NCBI RefSeq assembly: GCF_000284295.1
Contig: NC_017093.1
Coordinates: 7,130,001-7,194,000, forward strand
Direction of reading: 5' to 3'
Length of the DNA: 64,000 bases
DNA from: Actinoplanes missouriensis 431
Lineage (GTDB): Bacteria; Actinomycetota; Actinomycetes; Mycobacteriales; Micromonosporaceae
The notes below the pieces were generated by a model. That model was not told the DNA's origin. It saw only the letters and a program-made list of their open reading frames with translations, and did no database searches. The position numbers and the translations under genes are program-made. Below, piece after piece: positions 53,963 through 61,538 of this stretch; within the stretch, counting starts at the first letter, position 1, and each line of letters begins with the position of its first letter.

Positions 53963-54157
53963 TCAGGAGAGCGGCGCGGGAACCGTCCGGTCGTGGACGT
54001 CCTGACGCGCGGTCACGTCGCCCGTGCCCTGTGCCGGGAGGGGAATGCCGTCGGCGGCGGGAACTCCGCCCGCGTTCGCGGCGGCAAGTATGGAGAGCGG
54101 GGCGGCAGCCAGGAGGCCGCCCCGCGCGAGTCTCGACGAACGCACGACATGCTCCAT
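53963..54157 (-). CDS. Possible small secreted peptide
   Basis: A 64-aa frame starting ATG 54157. The N-terminus has basic residues and a hydrophobic run (RSSRLARGGLLAAAPLSILAAANAGG) like a signal peptide with a cut after ANA, leaving about 38 hydrophilic residues. No family is recognised and the ribosome binding site is weak. It could be a shadow; codon pattern and signal-like head are the only support. Confidence 0.3.
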   Translation of the reverse strand: MEHVVRSSRLARGGLLAAAPLSILAAANAGGVPAADGIPLPAQGTGDVTARQDVHDRTVPAPLS

Positions 54158-54226
54158 TTCAGTTGATATGCCCGAGTCAGACCTGGCTTAAGGTAGGGCA
54201 GACCAAGGAGTCGTGTGTCCGAGTCT

Positions 54227-54240
54227 GGGGTAATTACCCC
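54227..54240. promoter_or_regulatory. Perfect 14-bp palindrome
   Basis: GGGGTAATTACCCC lies 17 bp past the stop of the oxidoreductase gene, with GTTTGTTTTC on its plus-strand side. It could be an operator or a weak terminator of plus-strand transcripts. Confidence 0.4.
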
Positions 54241-54257
54241 GTTTGTTTTCTCCCGCG

Positions 54258-55409
54258 TTACGCGGACGCCTTCCCGAACCGCGCCGGATCGAAGAGCCCG
54301 ATCGCGTGCCCGGTGGTCCCGGTCGTCGCCAGATCCGCGACGATCTCACCCACCACCGGTACGAACTTGAACCCGTGCCCGGAGAACCCGCAGGCCACCG
54401 TCACCGCGTCGTGCCCGGGATGCCGGCTGATCACGAAATGCTCGTCGGGCGTGGTGCTGTAGAGGCAGGGCTCGCCGCGCAGCCACGTCCCCGGCAGATC
54501 GGGCAGGATCCCCCCGGCGCCGCGGGCCATCTCGGCGGCCTCGTCCGGATGCACCGTGGTGTCCAGATCCTCCGGCGTGGTCAGCGAACCGCGCCGGAAG
54601 AACGCGATCTTCGCGCCGCCGTCCAGCCCGTCGATCGCCGGGAACCCGTACATCTGGCTGCCCTCGGCCGGCTCCCAGATGTAGACCGGATGCCGGTCGG
54701 CGAGGAACGGCGTCACGCCGCCGCGCGGCTGGAACCAGTGCTGGACCTGACGCTCGATGTTCACCGGCACCCCCAGGTCGGCGAGCAGCCGGGGCGCCCA
54801 CGGTCCCGGCGTGATCACCAGCTGGCCGGCGGTGTGCTCCCCGGCCGCCGTCCGCACCCGCACGCCGCCGCCGGTGTCCGGCTGCCACGACTCCATCGGC
54901 TCGTGGAAGCGCAGGTCAGCGCCGTGCCTCTCGGCCAGGTCGAGCTGCGCCAGCACGGTCCGCTCGGGACGGACGAACCCCGCCTTCGCCTCGTAGAGCG
55001 CCACCTCGTCCGGCGCCGGAGCCATCGTCGGGAAGCGGCGGCGCAGCTCGGCGGCGTCGAGCAGCTCGTGCTCCAGGCCCCACTGCCGGGCGCTGCGCAG
55101 GGCGCCGGAGACGGTCCGCGACTCCGGGCGGCCCACCATCACCCCGCCGGTCAGCGTGATCACGTCCCGGCCCGAGTCGGCGGCCAGCCGCTCCCACAAC
55201 TCGTACGCCCGGAGCAGCAACGGAACGTACTCCGGGCCCTCGAAGTAGGACTGCCGGGTGATCCGGGAGCCGCCGTGGCTGGCGCCCCGATCGTGACCCG
55301 GCCCGAACCGTTCCAGCCCGAGCACCCGGTGCCCCCGGGCCGCCAGCTGGTGGACGGTGGCACTGCCCATGCCCCCGAGACCGACAACGATCACATCGTA
55401 AGCGGGCAC
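54258..55409 (-). CDS. Monomeric sarcosine oxidase / N-methyltryptophan oxidase family protein
   Basis: A 383-aa FAD amine oxidase. DVIVVGLGGMGSATVHQLAARG is the dinucleotide-binding fold; RGASHGGSRITRQSYFEGPEYVPLLLRAYELWERL, FVRPERTVLAQLDLAERHGADL and YSTTPDEHFVISRHPGHDAVTVACGFSGHGFKFVPVVGEI are hallmarks of MSOX/MTOX enzymes, including the Cys that carries covalent FAD in relatives. It should oxidise an N-methyl amino acid to the free amine, formaldehyde and H2O2. GTG start with GAAGGAGC upstream; it lies 16 bp behind the next gene and shares its operon. Confidence 0.9.
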   Translation of the reverse strand: MPAYDVIVVGLGGMGSATVHQLAARGHRVLGLERFGPGHDRGASHGGSRITRQSYFEGPEYVPLLLRAYELWERLAADSGRDVITLTGGVMVGRPESRTVSGALRSARQWGLEHELLDAAELRRRFPTMAPAPDEVALYEAKAGFVRPERTVLAQLDLAERHGADLRFHEPMESWQPDTGGGVRVRTAAGEHTAGQLVITPGPWAPRLLADLGVPVNIERQVQHWFQPRGGVTPFLADRHPVYIWEPAEGSQMYGFPAIDGLDGGAKIAFFRRGSLTTPEDLDTTVHPDEAAEMARGAGGILPDLPGTWLRGEPCLYSTTPDEHFVISRHPGHDAVTVACGFSGHGFKFVPVVGEIVADLATTGTTGHAIGLFDPARFGKASA

Positions 55410-55425
55410 GGCGGTGCTCCTTCTT

Positions 55426-57744
55426 CTAACGCCTCAAGCGGTCGTGCTCCGGGTTGTGGAGCGGCTCCGCGGCGACGGTGGCGAGAAGCCTGCGATCGAA
55501 GTATCCGACCTCCACCTGTGTCCCCGGCACGGAGAGCGCCGACGGGAGCCACGCGAACGCCATCGGGGCGCCGACCGTCCACCCGTACCCCGCGCTCGTC
55601 ACCTGTCCCACCGCGAAGCCGCCGGCGTACACCGGCTCGCCACCCACCGGCACGTCCCCGGTGTCGTCGAGACGCAGGCAGGCCAGGCGGCGGTCCGGCA
55701 GCGTCGCCGGCCGCGCGCCGGGCCGCACCAGAGCTTCCAACCCCACCTGGTACGGGTCGTCCTCGCAGGCCATGTCCGTTCCCCAGACGCGCCGGCCGTG
55801 TTCCATCCGCAGGCTGTCGTAGGCCAGCCAGCCCGCCGCGACCAGTCCCGCCTCCCGCCCGGCCTCCCAGATCGTGTCCCAGAGACGCAGCCCGTACTGC
55901 GCCTCGGTGTAGATCTCCCAGCCGGGCTCGCCCACCGGGGAGAGTCGCAGCACGGTCGCCGGAACCATGCCGAGGAACCCCTCCCCCTCGGTCAGCGCCA
56001 GCGCACCGGCCAGCTCCCGGGCCCGCGGTCCCCAGAGACCGACGCCGCAGGTGCCGCCGGTGACGTCCCGGACCGTGACGCCGGCCGGCGCCTGCCGGGC
56101 CAGCAGGTCCAGGTCGAGCGGCCCGCCCGCGCCGAGCAGGAACCGGTCCTCGGCGAGCCGCGCCACGACCAGGTCGCCACGGATCCCGCCGGCCGGGTCG
56201 AGCAGCAGGGCACGCGTCACGGCGCCCACCGGCTTTTCGACGTCGCTGCTGGTCAGCGCGGTGAGGAAGGAGACCGGGCCGGTCACCTCGATCCTGGTCC
56301 GCCAGGTCAGGTCGAAGAGCGCGACGCGCCGGCGGGTCTGCCGGGCCTCGGTCTCGGCGACCGGGGACCAGTGCCGCGCCGACCAGTCGTCACGCGGCCG
56401 GATCTCCTCGGGGGGCGGGTTGGTGGCGTACCAGAGGGGCCGCTCCCAGCCGTACGCCTCGCCGAACACCGCGCCCAGCTCGGCCTGGCGCGGGTGGAAC
56501 GGGCTGAGCCGCAGGTTGCGCACCGGGGGCGGGTCGTGCGGGTGCGCGATGGCCGTCGTCTCGGCGTAACCGCGGATCGCCCGCCGCCGCACGTAGGCGG
56601 GTGACAGCTGGGCCGGATCGAACCGGTTCAGGTCGCACTCGTGCAGGTCGATGCTGGGGTAGCCGTCGACCAGCCACTCGGCCAGGGCCTTCGCCGCGCC
56701 GGCCGAGTGGGCCACCGAGATCGCCCCGGCCACCCAGAAGCCGCGCAGCGCGCGTGACTCGCCGAGCAGCGGGAACCCGTCGGCGGACACCGCGAGCACG
56801 CCGTCGAAGGCCTCCTCCAGCGCGGTCCGCTGCAGGCCCGGGATCAGTTCGGTCATGGCTGACCAGGACTTCTTGAAGGCGTCCGAGCTGAACGGCAGCA
56901 TCGCCGGGTGCGCGTCGCCGGGCAGGTCCTCGAGCCGGACCGGGATCGGCTCGTGCCGGTAGGAGCCGACACCGAGGCGGTCGCCGTACGCACGGGCGTA
57001 GAGCCCTCGATCCGGGTGCCGCAGGATCGGCAGACCGGCCGTCCCGCCGGTCGCAGCACCGATCACGGACGTGGTTCGGACGAACTGGTGTGCCATCGGC
57101 AGCAGCGGGACCGGCACGCCCGCCAGGTCGCCGATCGCCGGGCCCCAGAAACCCGCGCAGCTCACCACCACGTCGGCCGGGTACACGGCGTCCGCGCTGC
57201 GCACCCCGGCGACCTGGGCGCCGGTGCGGAGGATCTCCACCACCCGCTCGTTGCCGACGAACCGGGCGCCGCGCGCGGCGGCCCGGGAGGCCTGGACCTG
57301 CGCGGCCCGCACCGGCTCGACCGTGCCGTCCGCCGGGACGTGCAGCCCGCCGAGGATCCGCTCGGGGTCGAGCAGCGGGAACAGCGCCGTGCAGGCGGCC
57401 GGGTCGATCACCGCCGAACCGATCCCGGCGGCCTGACCGAAACCGGACCGCCGGTGCAGCTCGACGAGCCGTTCCGGCGTGGTCGCCAGCTCCAGGCCGC
57501 CGACCGCCGCGAAGCAGCCGAGCGCGGCGTATTTCTCCACGGTGTAGCGGGCCAGCCGGGACAGGGTGCGCGACGGGCTGATCGCGGAGACCACGCCGGC
57601 CGAGTGCGAGCTGGATCCGCCGGTGGTGAACAGCGGGCCCTGCTCCAGCACCGTGACGTCGGTCCAGCCGCGACCGGTCAGCTCGTCGGCGAGAGCGCAA
57701 CCGGCGATGCCCGCGCCGATGATGACGACCCTCGGTCCCGGCAT
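55426..57744 (-). CDS. Dimethylglycine/sarcosine dehydrogenase-like FAD protein with GcvT domain
   Basis: A 772-aa two-domain protein. The N-terminal FAD domain has RVVIIGAGIAGCALADELTGRG, a SSSHSAGVVSAIS segment (His for covalent FAD attachment in relatives) and GFPLLGESRALRGFWVAGAISVAHSAGAAKALAEWL. From about residue 430 a GcvT-like tetrahydrofolate-binding domain follows: LFDLTWRTRIEVTGPVSFLTALTSSDV, VTGGTCGVGLWGPRARELAGAL and GWEIYTEAQYGLRLWDTIWEAG. It likely demethylates dimethylglycine or sarcosine, passing formaldehyde to folate. A small Arg-rich ORF ends 3 bp before its start. Confidence 0.9.
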   Translation of the reverse strand: MPGPRVVIIGAGIAGCALADELTGRGWTDVTVLEQGPLFTTGGSSSHSAGVVSAISPSRTLSRLARYTVEKYAALGCFAAVGGLELATTPERLVELHRRSGFGQAAGIGSAVIDPAACTALFPLLDPERILGGLHVPADGTVEPVRAAQVQASRAAARGARFVGNERVVEILRTGAQVAGVRSADAVYPADVVVSCAGFWGPAIGDLAGVPVPLLPMAHQFVRTTSVIGAATGGTAGLPILRHPDRGLYARAYGDRLGVGSYRHEPIPVRLEDLPGDAHPAMLPFSSDAFKKSWSAMTELIPGLQRTALEEAFDGVLAVSADGFPLLGESRALRGFWVAGAISVAHSAGAAKALAEWLVDGYPSIDLHECDLNRFDPAQLSPAYVRRRAIRGYAETTAIAHPHDPPPVRNLRLSPFHPRQAELGAVFGEAYGWERPLWYATNPPPEEIRPRDDWSARHWSPVAETEARQTRRRVALFDLTWRTRIEVTGPVSFLTALTSSDVEKPVGAVTRALLLDPAGGIRGDLVVARLAEDRFLLGAGGPLDLDLLARQAPAGVTVRDVTGGTCGVGLWGPRARELAGALALTEGEGFLGMVPATVLRLSPVGEPGWEIYTEAQYGLRLWDTIWEAGREAGLVAAGWLAYDSLRMEHGRRVWGTDMACEDDPYQVGLEALVRPGARPATLPDRRLACLRLDDTGDVPVGGEPVYAGGFAVGQVTSAGYGWTVGAPMAFAWLPSALSVPGTQVEVGYFDRRLLATVAAEPLHNPEHDRLRR

Positions 57745-57747
57745 CGG

Positions 57748-57891
57748 TCAGTGGGTCTGGGACAGCCGCGCGGACCAGCGCAGACGCGGCCAGCGCGGGG
57801 TTATCCGCAACCGGGTCCGCGGGCGGGCGCCGAACCGCCGGGTCACGCGACGGCGCCTGATGGTGCTCTCCCGCACCACACACGTTCTCAC
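57748..57891 (-). CDS. Arg-rich 47-aa small ORF upstream of the dehydrogenase
   Basis: GTG 57891 has a strong AGGAGG 8 nt upstream, one of the best ribosome binding sites in the window. The peptide starts MRTCVVRESTIRRRR and has about 17 Arg in 47 residues, with two Trp near the end (RWPRLRWSARL context) and no hydrophobic helix. Its TGA is 3 bp before the ATG of the 772-aa dehydrogenase, so the two are translationally coupled. It may be a leader peptide setting translation of the operon, or a small basic protein. No family is known to me. Confidence 0.55.
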   Translation of the reverse strand: MRTCVVRESTIRRRRVTRRFGARPRTRLRITPRWPRLRWSARLSQTH

Positions 57892-58002
57892 CGCTGCTAC
57901 CTCCTCTCCGCGCACGCTCCGGGTTCCCCGCACAGGATCTTCACGTGAGTGGCGCCGGTCAATGGGCCGATGAGTCTTTTACCTATGCGCAACAAAGCCC
58001 GC

Positions 58003-58008
58003 CATACT
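58003..58008 (+). promoter_or_regulatory. -10 hexamer of leaderless glycerophosphodiesterase gene
   Basis: CATACT ends 6 nt before GTG 58015, which is preferred over the in-frame GTG at 57949. Confidence 0.45.
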
Positions 58009-58014
58009 GCTCGC

Positions 58015-58776
58015 GTGGATCATCCGTACCTGGACGCGCCGCGGCCGCTGGCCTTCGCACACCGCGGTGGCGCCGCGGACGGCGACGAGAACACCGCCGC
58101 GGCCTTCCGGCGGGCGATCGATCTCGGCTATCGGTACGTGGAGACCGACGTGCACGCGACGGCGGACGGCGTACCCGTGGTGATCCACGATGCGGCGCTG
58201 GACCGGGTCGCCGGGCGCACCGGACGGGTCGCGGAGATGACCTGGGCAGACCTCGAGACGGTACGGGTCGGCGGCGCCGCCGTGGTGCCCCGGCTGGACG
58301 ACGTGCTCGACGCCTGGCCGCAGGTCCGGTTCAACGTGGACGTGAAATCCGACGCGGTCGTCGAGCCGGCCGTCGAGGCGGTCCGCCGCTCCGGAGCTCT
58401 CGACCGGGTCCTGCTCGCCTCGTTCAGCGACCGCAGGCTGTCCCGGGTCCGCGCGCTCGCCGGCCCCCGGGTGGCGACCTCGCTCGGGATGGGCGAGGTG
58501 GCCCGGCTCCGGATCGCCGCGACCGCGCGGATCCCGCTGCGACCCCCGGTCTCGGCGGTGGCCGCGCAGATCCCGGTGCGGCACGGCCGGATAAAGGTGC
58601 TCACTCCGCGATTCCTCGCCTATCTGCACCGGGTGGGTCTCGCCGTGCACATCTGGACGATCGACGACCCGGAAATGATGAATACGCTGCTCGATATGGG
58701 TGTCGACGGCATCATGACCGACCGCATCGACGTGCTTCACGACGTATATTCGGCTCGCGGGCTCTGGTCCCGTTAA
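58015..58776 (+). CDS. Glycerophosphodiester phosphodiesterase
   Basis: A 253-aa GDPD TIM-barrel enzyme that splits glycerophosphodiesters into glycerol-3-phosphate and an alcohol. LAFAHRGGAADGDENTAAAFRRAIDLGYRYVETDVHATADGVPVVIHDAALDRVAGRTG contains the catalytic His16, the Glu-Asn pair near 25, the metal-binding Glu/Asp of ETDVH and His of VVIHD. NVDVKSD and VHIWTIDDPEMMNTLLDMGVDGIMTDRIDVL complete the family. No signal peptide in this start, so it is cytoplasmic. Confidence 0.94.
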   Translation: MDHPYLDAPRPLAFAHRGGAADGDENTAAAFRRAIDLGYRYVETDVHATADGVPVVIHDAALDRVAGRTGRVAEMTWADLETVRVGGAAVVPRLDDVLDAWPQVRFNVDVKSDAVVEPAVEAVRRSGALDRVLLASFSDRRLSRVRALAGPRVATSLGMGEVARLRIAATARIPLRPPVSAVAAQIPVRHGRIKVLTPRFLAYLHRVGLAVHIWTIDDPEMMNTLLDMGVDGIMTDRIDVLHDVYSARGLWSR

Positions 58777-58782
58777 GGAGCT

Positions 58783-58800
58783 ACCGCCCCGCCTGGCGGT
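58783..58800 (+). terminator. Hairpin after the GDPD gene
   Basis: ACCGCC / GGCGGT with a 6-nt loop, followed by CTTGT. Confidence 0.45.
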
Positions 58801-58876
58801 CTTGTAACCTCCCAGTTCAGCGTCGTAGCAGCACGATCGCGTGAACTCGGGGCATCATCCGTTCGGAGGATGCGGA

Positions 58877-58904
58877 GGGTTCAAGGTCGGACCCATATTT
58901 TTTC
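58877..58904 (+). terminator. Intrinsic terminator with T6 tail, overlapping an alternative hairpin
   Basis: GGGTTC-AAGGTC-GGACCC followed by ATATTTTTTC. Its 5' arm can also pair with GAAC at 58843-58846 in a longer hairpin (CATC-TCCG/CGGA-GATG core), so the two folds exclude each other. The rest of the 58801-58945 gap shows nothing further. Confidence 0.65.
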
Positions 58905-58945
58905 TTTAAGTTCGGCATAAGAATGGCTCAAGTTTCTGCGCGGAA

Positions 58946-58974
58946 TTGATTTCTGTGAGAGCGGCTCTTAACGT
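58946..58974 (+). promoter_or_regulatory. Promoter of the surface protein gene
   Basis: TTGATT, 17-bp spacer, TAACGT (58969-58974), giving a leader of about 57 nt with GAAGG before ATG 59038. This is the best sigma-70-like promoter in the window. Confidence 0.7.
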
Positions 58975-59037
58975 CTGGGCGTCGGCGCCGCCACCGGCGT
59001 CCGATTCCGGGGAACTTGGGGAAAAGAAGGTCTCGTC

Positions 59038-60474
59038 ATGCGACGCACCCGGCTTCTGGCCGCCGGAGCAGTTCTCGCCGCGGTCGGCGGTGTCATCGGA
59101 TTCACCCAGTTCTCGTACGCCGAGGACACGCCGGGCACCAGGGCCGGCGAGAGCGGCGCCGGCAAGGTGGTCGGCAACAACCTCACGATCCTCACCGACA
59201 CCTGTGTGGACAGCGACCTGGAGGCGCACGACGGCTTCCAGAAGGGCAACCGCTGCGTCTCCACCGAGTTCGGTGAAGTGGGCGCGGCTGCCAACAACCC
59301 GACCCTGCTGATCACCGAGGCGCCCCGCAACGTCGCGCCGGCCACGCCGTTCACGCTCCGGGTGAGCACCCGGAACCTGATCCGCGACCGGTTCCTCGCG
59401 GCCGGTCAGGGCGGGTACTACGTGGAGAGCAGCGTCCTGCAGAACGGCCTGGTCCGCGGCCACTTCCACACCGCCTGCCGGATGCTGACCAGCACCGACG
59501 AGGCGCCCGAGTCGGCTCCGGTTCCGGCGTTCTTCGTCGCCACCGAGGACCGGCAGGGCGGCGCCGACCCGGACACCGTGACGATCCAGGTGCCGGGGCT
59601 GCCGGAGGAGGGCACCGCGCAGTGCTCGTCGTGGGCCGGTGACGGCTCGCACCGCATCCCGATGATGGAGCGCGCCAACCAGACGCCGGCACTCGACTCG
59701 GTCCGGATCACGGTCCGCGCCGCAGGCGGCAACAACGGCGGCGGCAACAACGGCGGGGGTAACAACGGCGGGGGTAACAACGGCGGCGGTGGCAACAACA
59801 ACGGCGGGAACAACGCCGGCGGCGGGAACACCGGTGGGAACAACACCAACAGCGGCGCCGTGAAGCCGTCGAAGCCGGCCGCGACCAAGCCGGCCGCCAC
59901 CGCGACCCCGAAGACGACCACCTCCACGCCGCGCCCCAACACGACGACCGCGAACTCCGGCTCCGGGAACGGCGGCGTGAGCGCGGACGGCGCCGGCAAC
60001 GGCTCGAACGACGACGACTCCTCGTCGAACGAGAACGCGAACCAGGGCACGAACGACAAAGACACGACGAACGAGGCCGGCGACGCCGGGTCCACCGGCA
60101 CCGACGACACCGCCACCGATACCGACACCGAGTCCGACGCCGGGTCCACCGGGACGGCGGACTCGGAGGAGGCGACCGAGGCCACCCCGGAGGCGACCAC
60201 CAAGGCCGCCAAGCCGAAGGCCTCGAAGTCGGCCGAGAGCACCACGACCGAGGACGAGAACGGGACCGGTGCCGGCGACGACGGCGCCCCCGACGACATC
60301 GAGTACGTCCCGGCCGACACCACGCAGGCGGAGCCGCCCGCGGCTCAGGAGAGCGGCCCGATCAGCCTGATCGCCAACAACATCGCCTGGGTGGGCGGTG
60401 GCGCGGTGCTCCTGCTGGTCGGCCTGATCGCGGCGGCGCTGATCCGCAACCGCCCGCGCAACACCTGGCGCTGA
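59038..60474 (+). CDS. Cell-surface protein with low-complexity stalk and C-terminal anchor
   Basis: A 478-aa protein: signal peptide with cleavage near FSYA-ED (residue 28), an N-terminal globular domain of about 190 residues containing three or four Cys (TCVDSDLEAHDGFQKGNRCVS, FHTACRM, AQCSSWAGDGSHRIPMMERANQTPALDSVRITVRA), then GGNN repeats, a long Thr/Ser/Asp/Glu-rich stalk (about 260-435), and a final helix AWVGGGAVLLLVGLIAAALI with a basic tail RNRPRNTWR. The globular part is not from a family I can name, though similar proteins occur in actinomycetes. It probably projects from the membrane through the wall. Confidence 0.8.
   Translation: MRRTRLLAAGAVLAAVGGVIGFTQFSYAEDTPGTRAGESGAGKVVGNNLTILTDTCVDSDLEAHDGFQKGNRCVSTEFGEVGAAANNPTLLITEAPRNVAPATPFTLRVSTRNLIRDRFLAAGQGGYYVESSVLQNGLVRGHFHTACRMLTSTDEAPESAPVPAFFVATEDRQGGADPDTVTIQVPGLPEEGTAQCSSWAGDGSHRIPMMERANQTPALDSVRITVRAAGGNNGGGNNGGGNNGGGNNGGGGNNNGGNNAGGGNTGGNNTNSGAVKPSKPAATKPAATATPKTTTSTPRPNTTTANSGSGNGGVSADGAGNGSNDDDSSSNENANQGTNDKDTTNEAGDAGSTGTDDTATDTDTESDAGSTGTADSEEATEATPEATTKAAKPKASKSAESTTTEDENGTGAGDDGAPDDIEYVPADTTQAEPPAAQESGPISLIANNIAWVGGGAVLLLVGLIAAALIRNRPRNTWR
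59731..59790 (+). repeat. 15-bp in-frame array encoding GGNNG
   Basis: Four near-identical units of aacaacggcgggggt, degenerating into further Asn/Gly-rich sequence to about 59850. Confidence 0.94.
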
Positions 60475-60489
60475 TCGAGCAGTTCGACG

Positions 60490-60517
60490 AAAAGGTGGGC
60501 CACCCGGCCCACCTTTT
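60490..60517. terminator. Intrinsic terminator
   Basis: Perfect 12-bp stem AAAAGGTGGGCC / GGCCCACCTTTT with a 4-nt loop, after the surface protein gene. Confidence 0.92.
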
Positions 60518-60575
60518 CGCGTGCCGGGGTAAAAACACACAATCACCAGCACGCGGAGCGGTAGATCACCGAAAT

Positions 60576-60594
60576 GAAGGGTAGCCTTACCTGC
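60576..60594. promoter_or_regulatory. Iron box (IdeR/DmdR1 operator)
   Basis: The core AGGGTAGCCTTACCT matches 13 of 15 positions of the DtxR/IdeR consensus TTAGGTTAGSCTAACCTAA. It lies 36-54 bp upstream of the siderophore-interacting protein gene, so iron-loaded repressor should shut that gene off. Confidence 0.85.
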
Positions 60595-60629
60595 CGAGCG
60601 AGATCGTCCCACCGGCAGTGAGGTGAAGT

Positions 60630-61466
60630 ATGGCGAACAGGCCAGCGCGACCGGCCCATCAGGGCGTGGTCACCCGGGTCGAGCAACTGACCCCGCACAT
60701 GGTGCGCGTGGTGGTCGGTGGTGACGTTCTGACCCGCATCGAGGCTGGGCAGTTCACCGACCACTACATCAAGGTGCTCTTCCCGCAGCCGGGAGTGGAC
60801 TACCCGGAGCCGTTCGAGATGGGCGTGATCCGGGAGACCATGCCACGCGACACCTGGCCGGTCGTCCGGACCTACACGGTGCGCAAGTGGCTCCCCGAGA
60901 TCCCCGAGATGTGGGTCGACTTCGTGGTCCACGGCGACAGCGGCATCGCCGGCCCGTGGGCCGCGCACGCCAAGCCCGGCGACCCGTTCCGCTTCATGGG
61001 GCCGGGCGGGGGTTACACGCCGAGCACCGACGCCGACTGGCACCTGCTCGCCGGTGACGAGAGCGCCCTGCCGGCCATCGCCGCCACCCTGGAGGGCATG
61101 CCCGAGGGCGCTCGGGTGCGGGCGTTCCTCGAGGTCGAGGGGCCGGACGAGGAGCAGAAACTCCCCACCCCGGCGGACGCCGACATCACCTGGCTGCACC
61201 GCGGCGCGCGCCCGGTCGGCTCCCTGCTCTGCCCCGCGGTGCGCGGGGCGGCCCTCCCGGAGGGCCGGGGGCAGGCGTTCGTGCACGGCGAGGCGAACTT
61301 CGTCCGTGACCTCCGCGGTTACCTCCGCCTGGAGCGGGGGATGACGCTCGACCAGCTCTCCATCTCGGGTTACTGGCGCAACGGCATGAACGAGGACGGC
61401 TGGCAGTCCAGCAAACGGGACTTCAACGAGCAGACCGAGCGCGAGCAGGAGAAAGCGGCGGTGTAA
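60630..61466 (+). CDS. Siderophore-interacting protein (FAD-dependent ferric-siderophore reductase)
   Basis: A 278-aa ViuB/SIP family protein. Motifs: VVTRVEQLTPHMVRVVVGGD, the FAD-binding VRTYTVRKW, VDFVVHGDSGIAGPWAAHAKPGDPF, and WHLLAGDESALPAIAATLEGMPEGARVRAFLEVEGPDEEQ, which is the NAD(P)H-binding half; the C-terminal SGYWRNGMNEDGW is family specific. It reduces Fe3+ in imported siderophores in the cytoplasm. GAGGTGAAG before the ATG is a fair ribosome binding site. The iron box upstream fits the role; no siderophore biosynthesis or uptake genes adjoin it here. Confidence 0.94.
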   Translation: MANRPARPAHQGVVTRVEQLTPHMVRVVVGGDVLTRIEAGQFTDHYIKVLFPQPGVDYPEPFEMGVIRETMPRDTWPVVRTYTVRKWLPEIPEMWVDFVVHGDSGIAGPWAAHAKPGDPFRFMGPGGGYTPSTDADWHLLAGDESALPAIAATLEGMPEGARVRAFLEVEGPDEEQKLPTPADADITWLHRGARPVGSLLCPAVRGAALPEGRGQAFVHGEANFVRDLRGYLRLERGMTLDQLSISGYWRNGMNEDGWQSSKRDFNEQTEREQEKAAV

Positions 61467-61526
61467 GCACCGGCCGGCCGATGTGACCGTACACACCTGG
61501 CCGCGCATCAGGCCCTTCACCAGGGC

Positions 61527-61532
61527 CATGAT
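61527..61532 (+). promoter_or_regulatory. -10 hexamer of leaderless MFS gene
   Basis: CATGAT ends 6 nt before GTG 61539. Confidence 0.35.
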
Positions 61533-61538
61533 GTTTCG

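Noticed and set aside
57892..58014. Glycine riboswitch before the sarcosine/dimethylglycine dehydrogenase operon
   Set aside because: I looked for the conserved glycine aptamer blocks upstream of the small ORF and did not find them.
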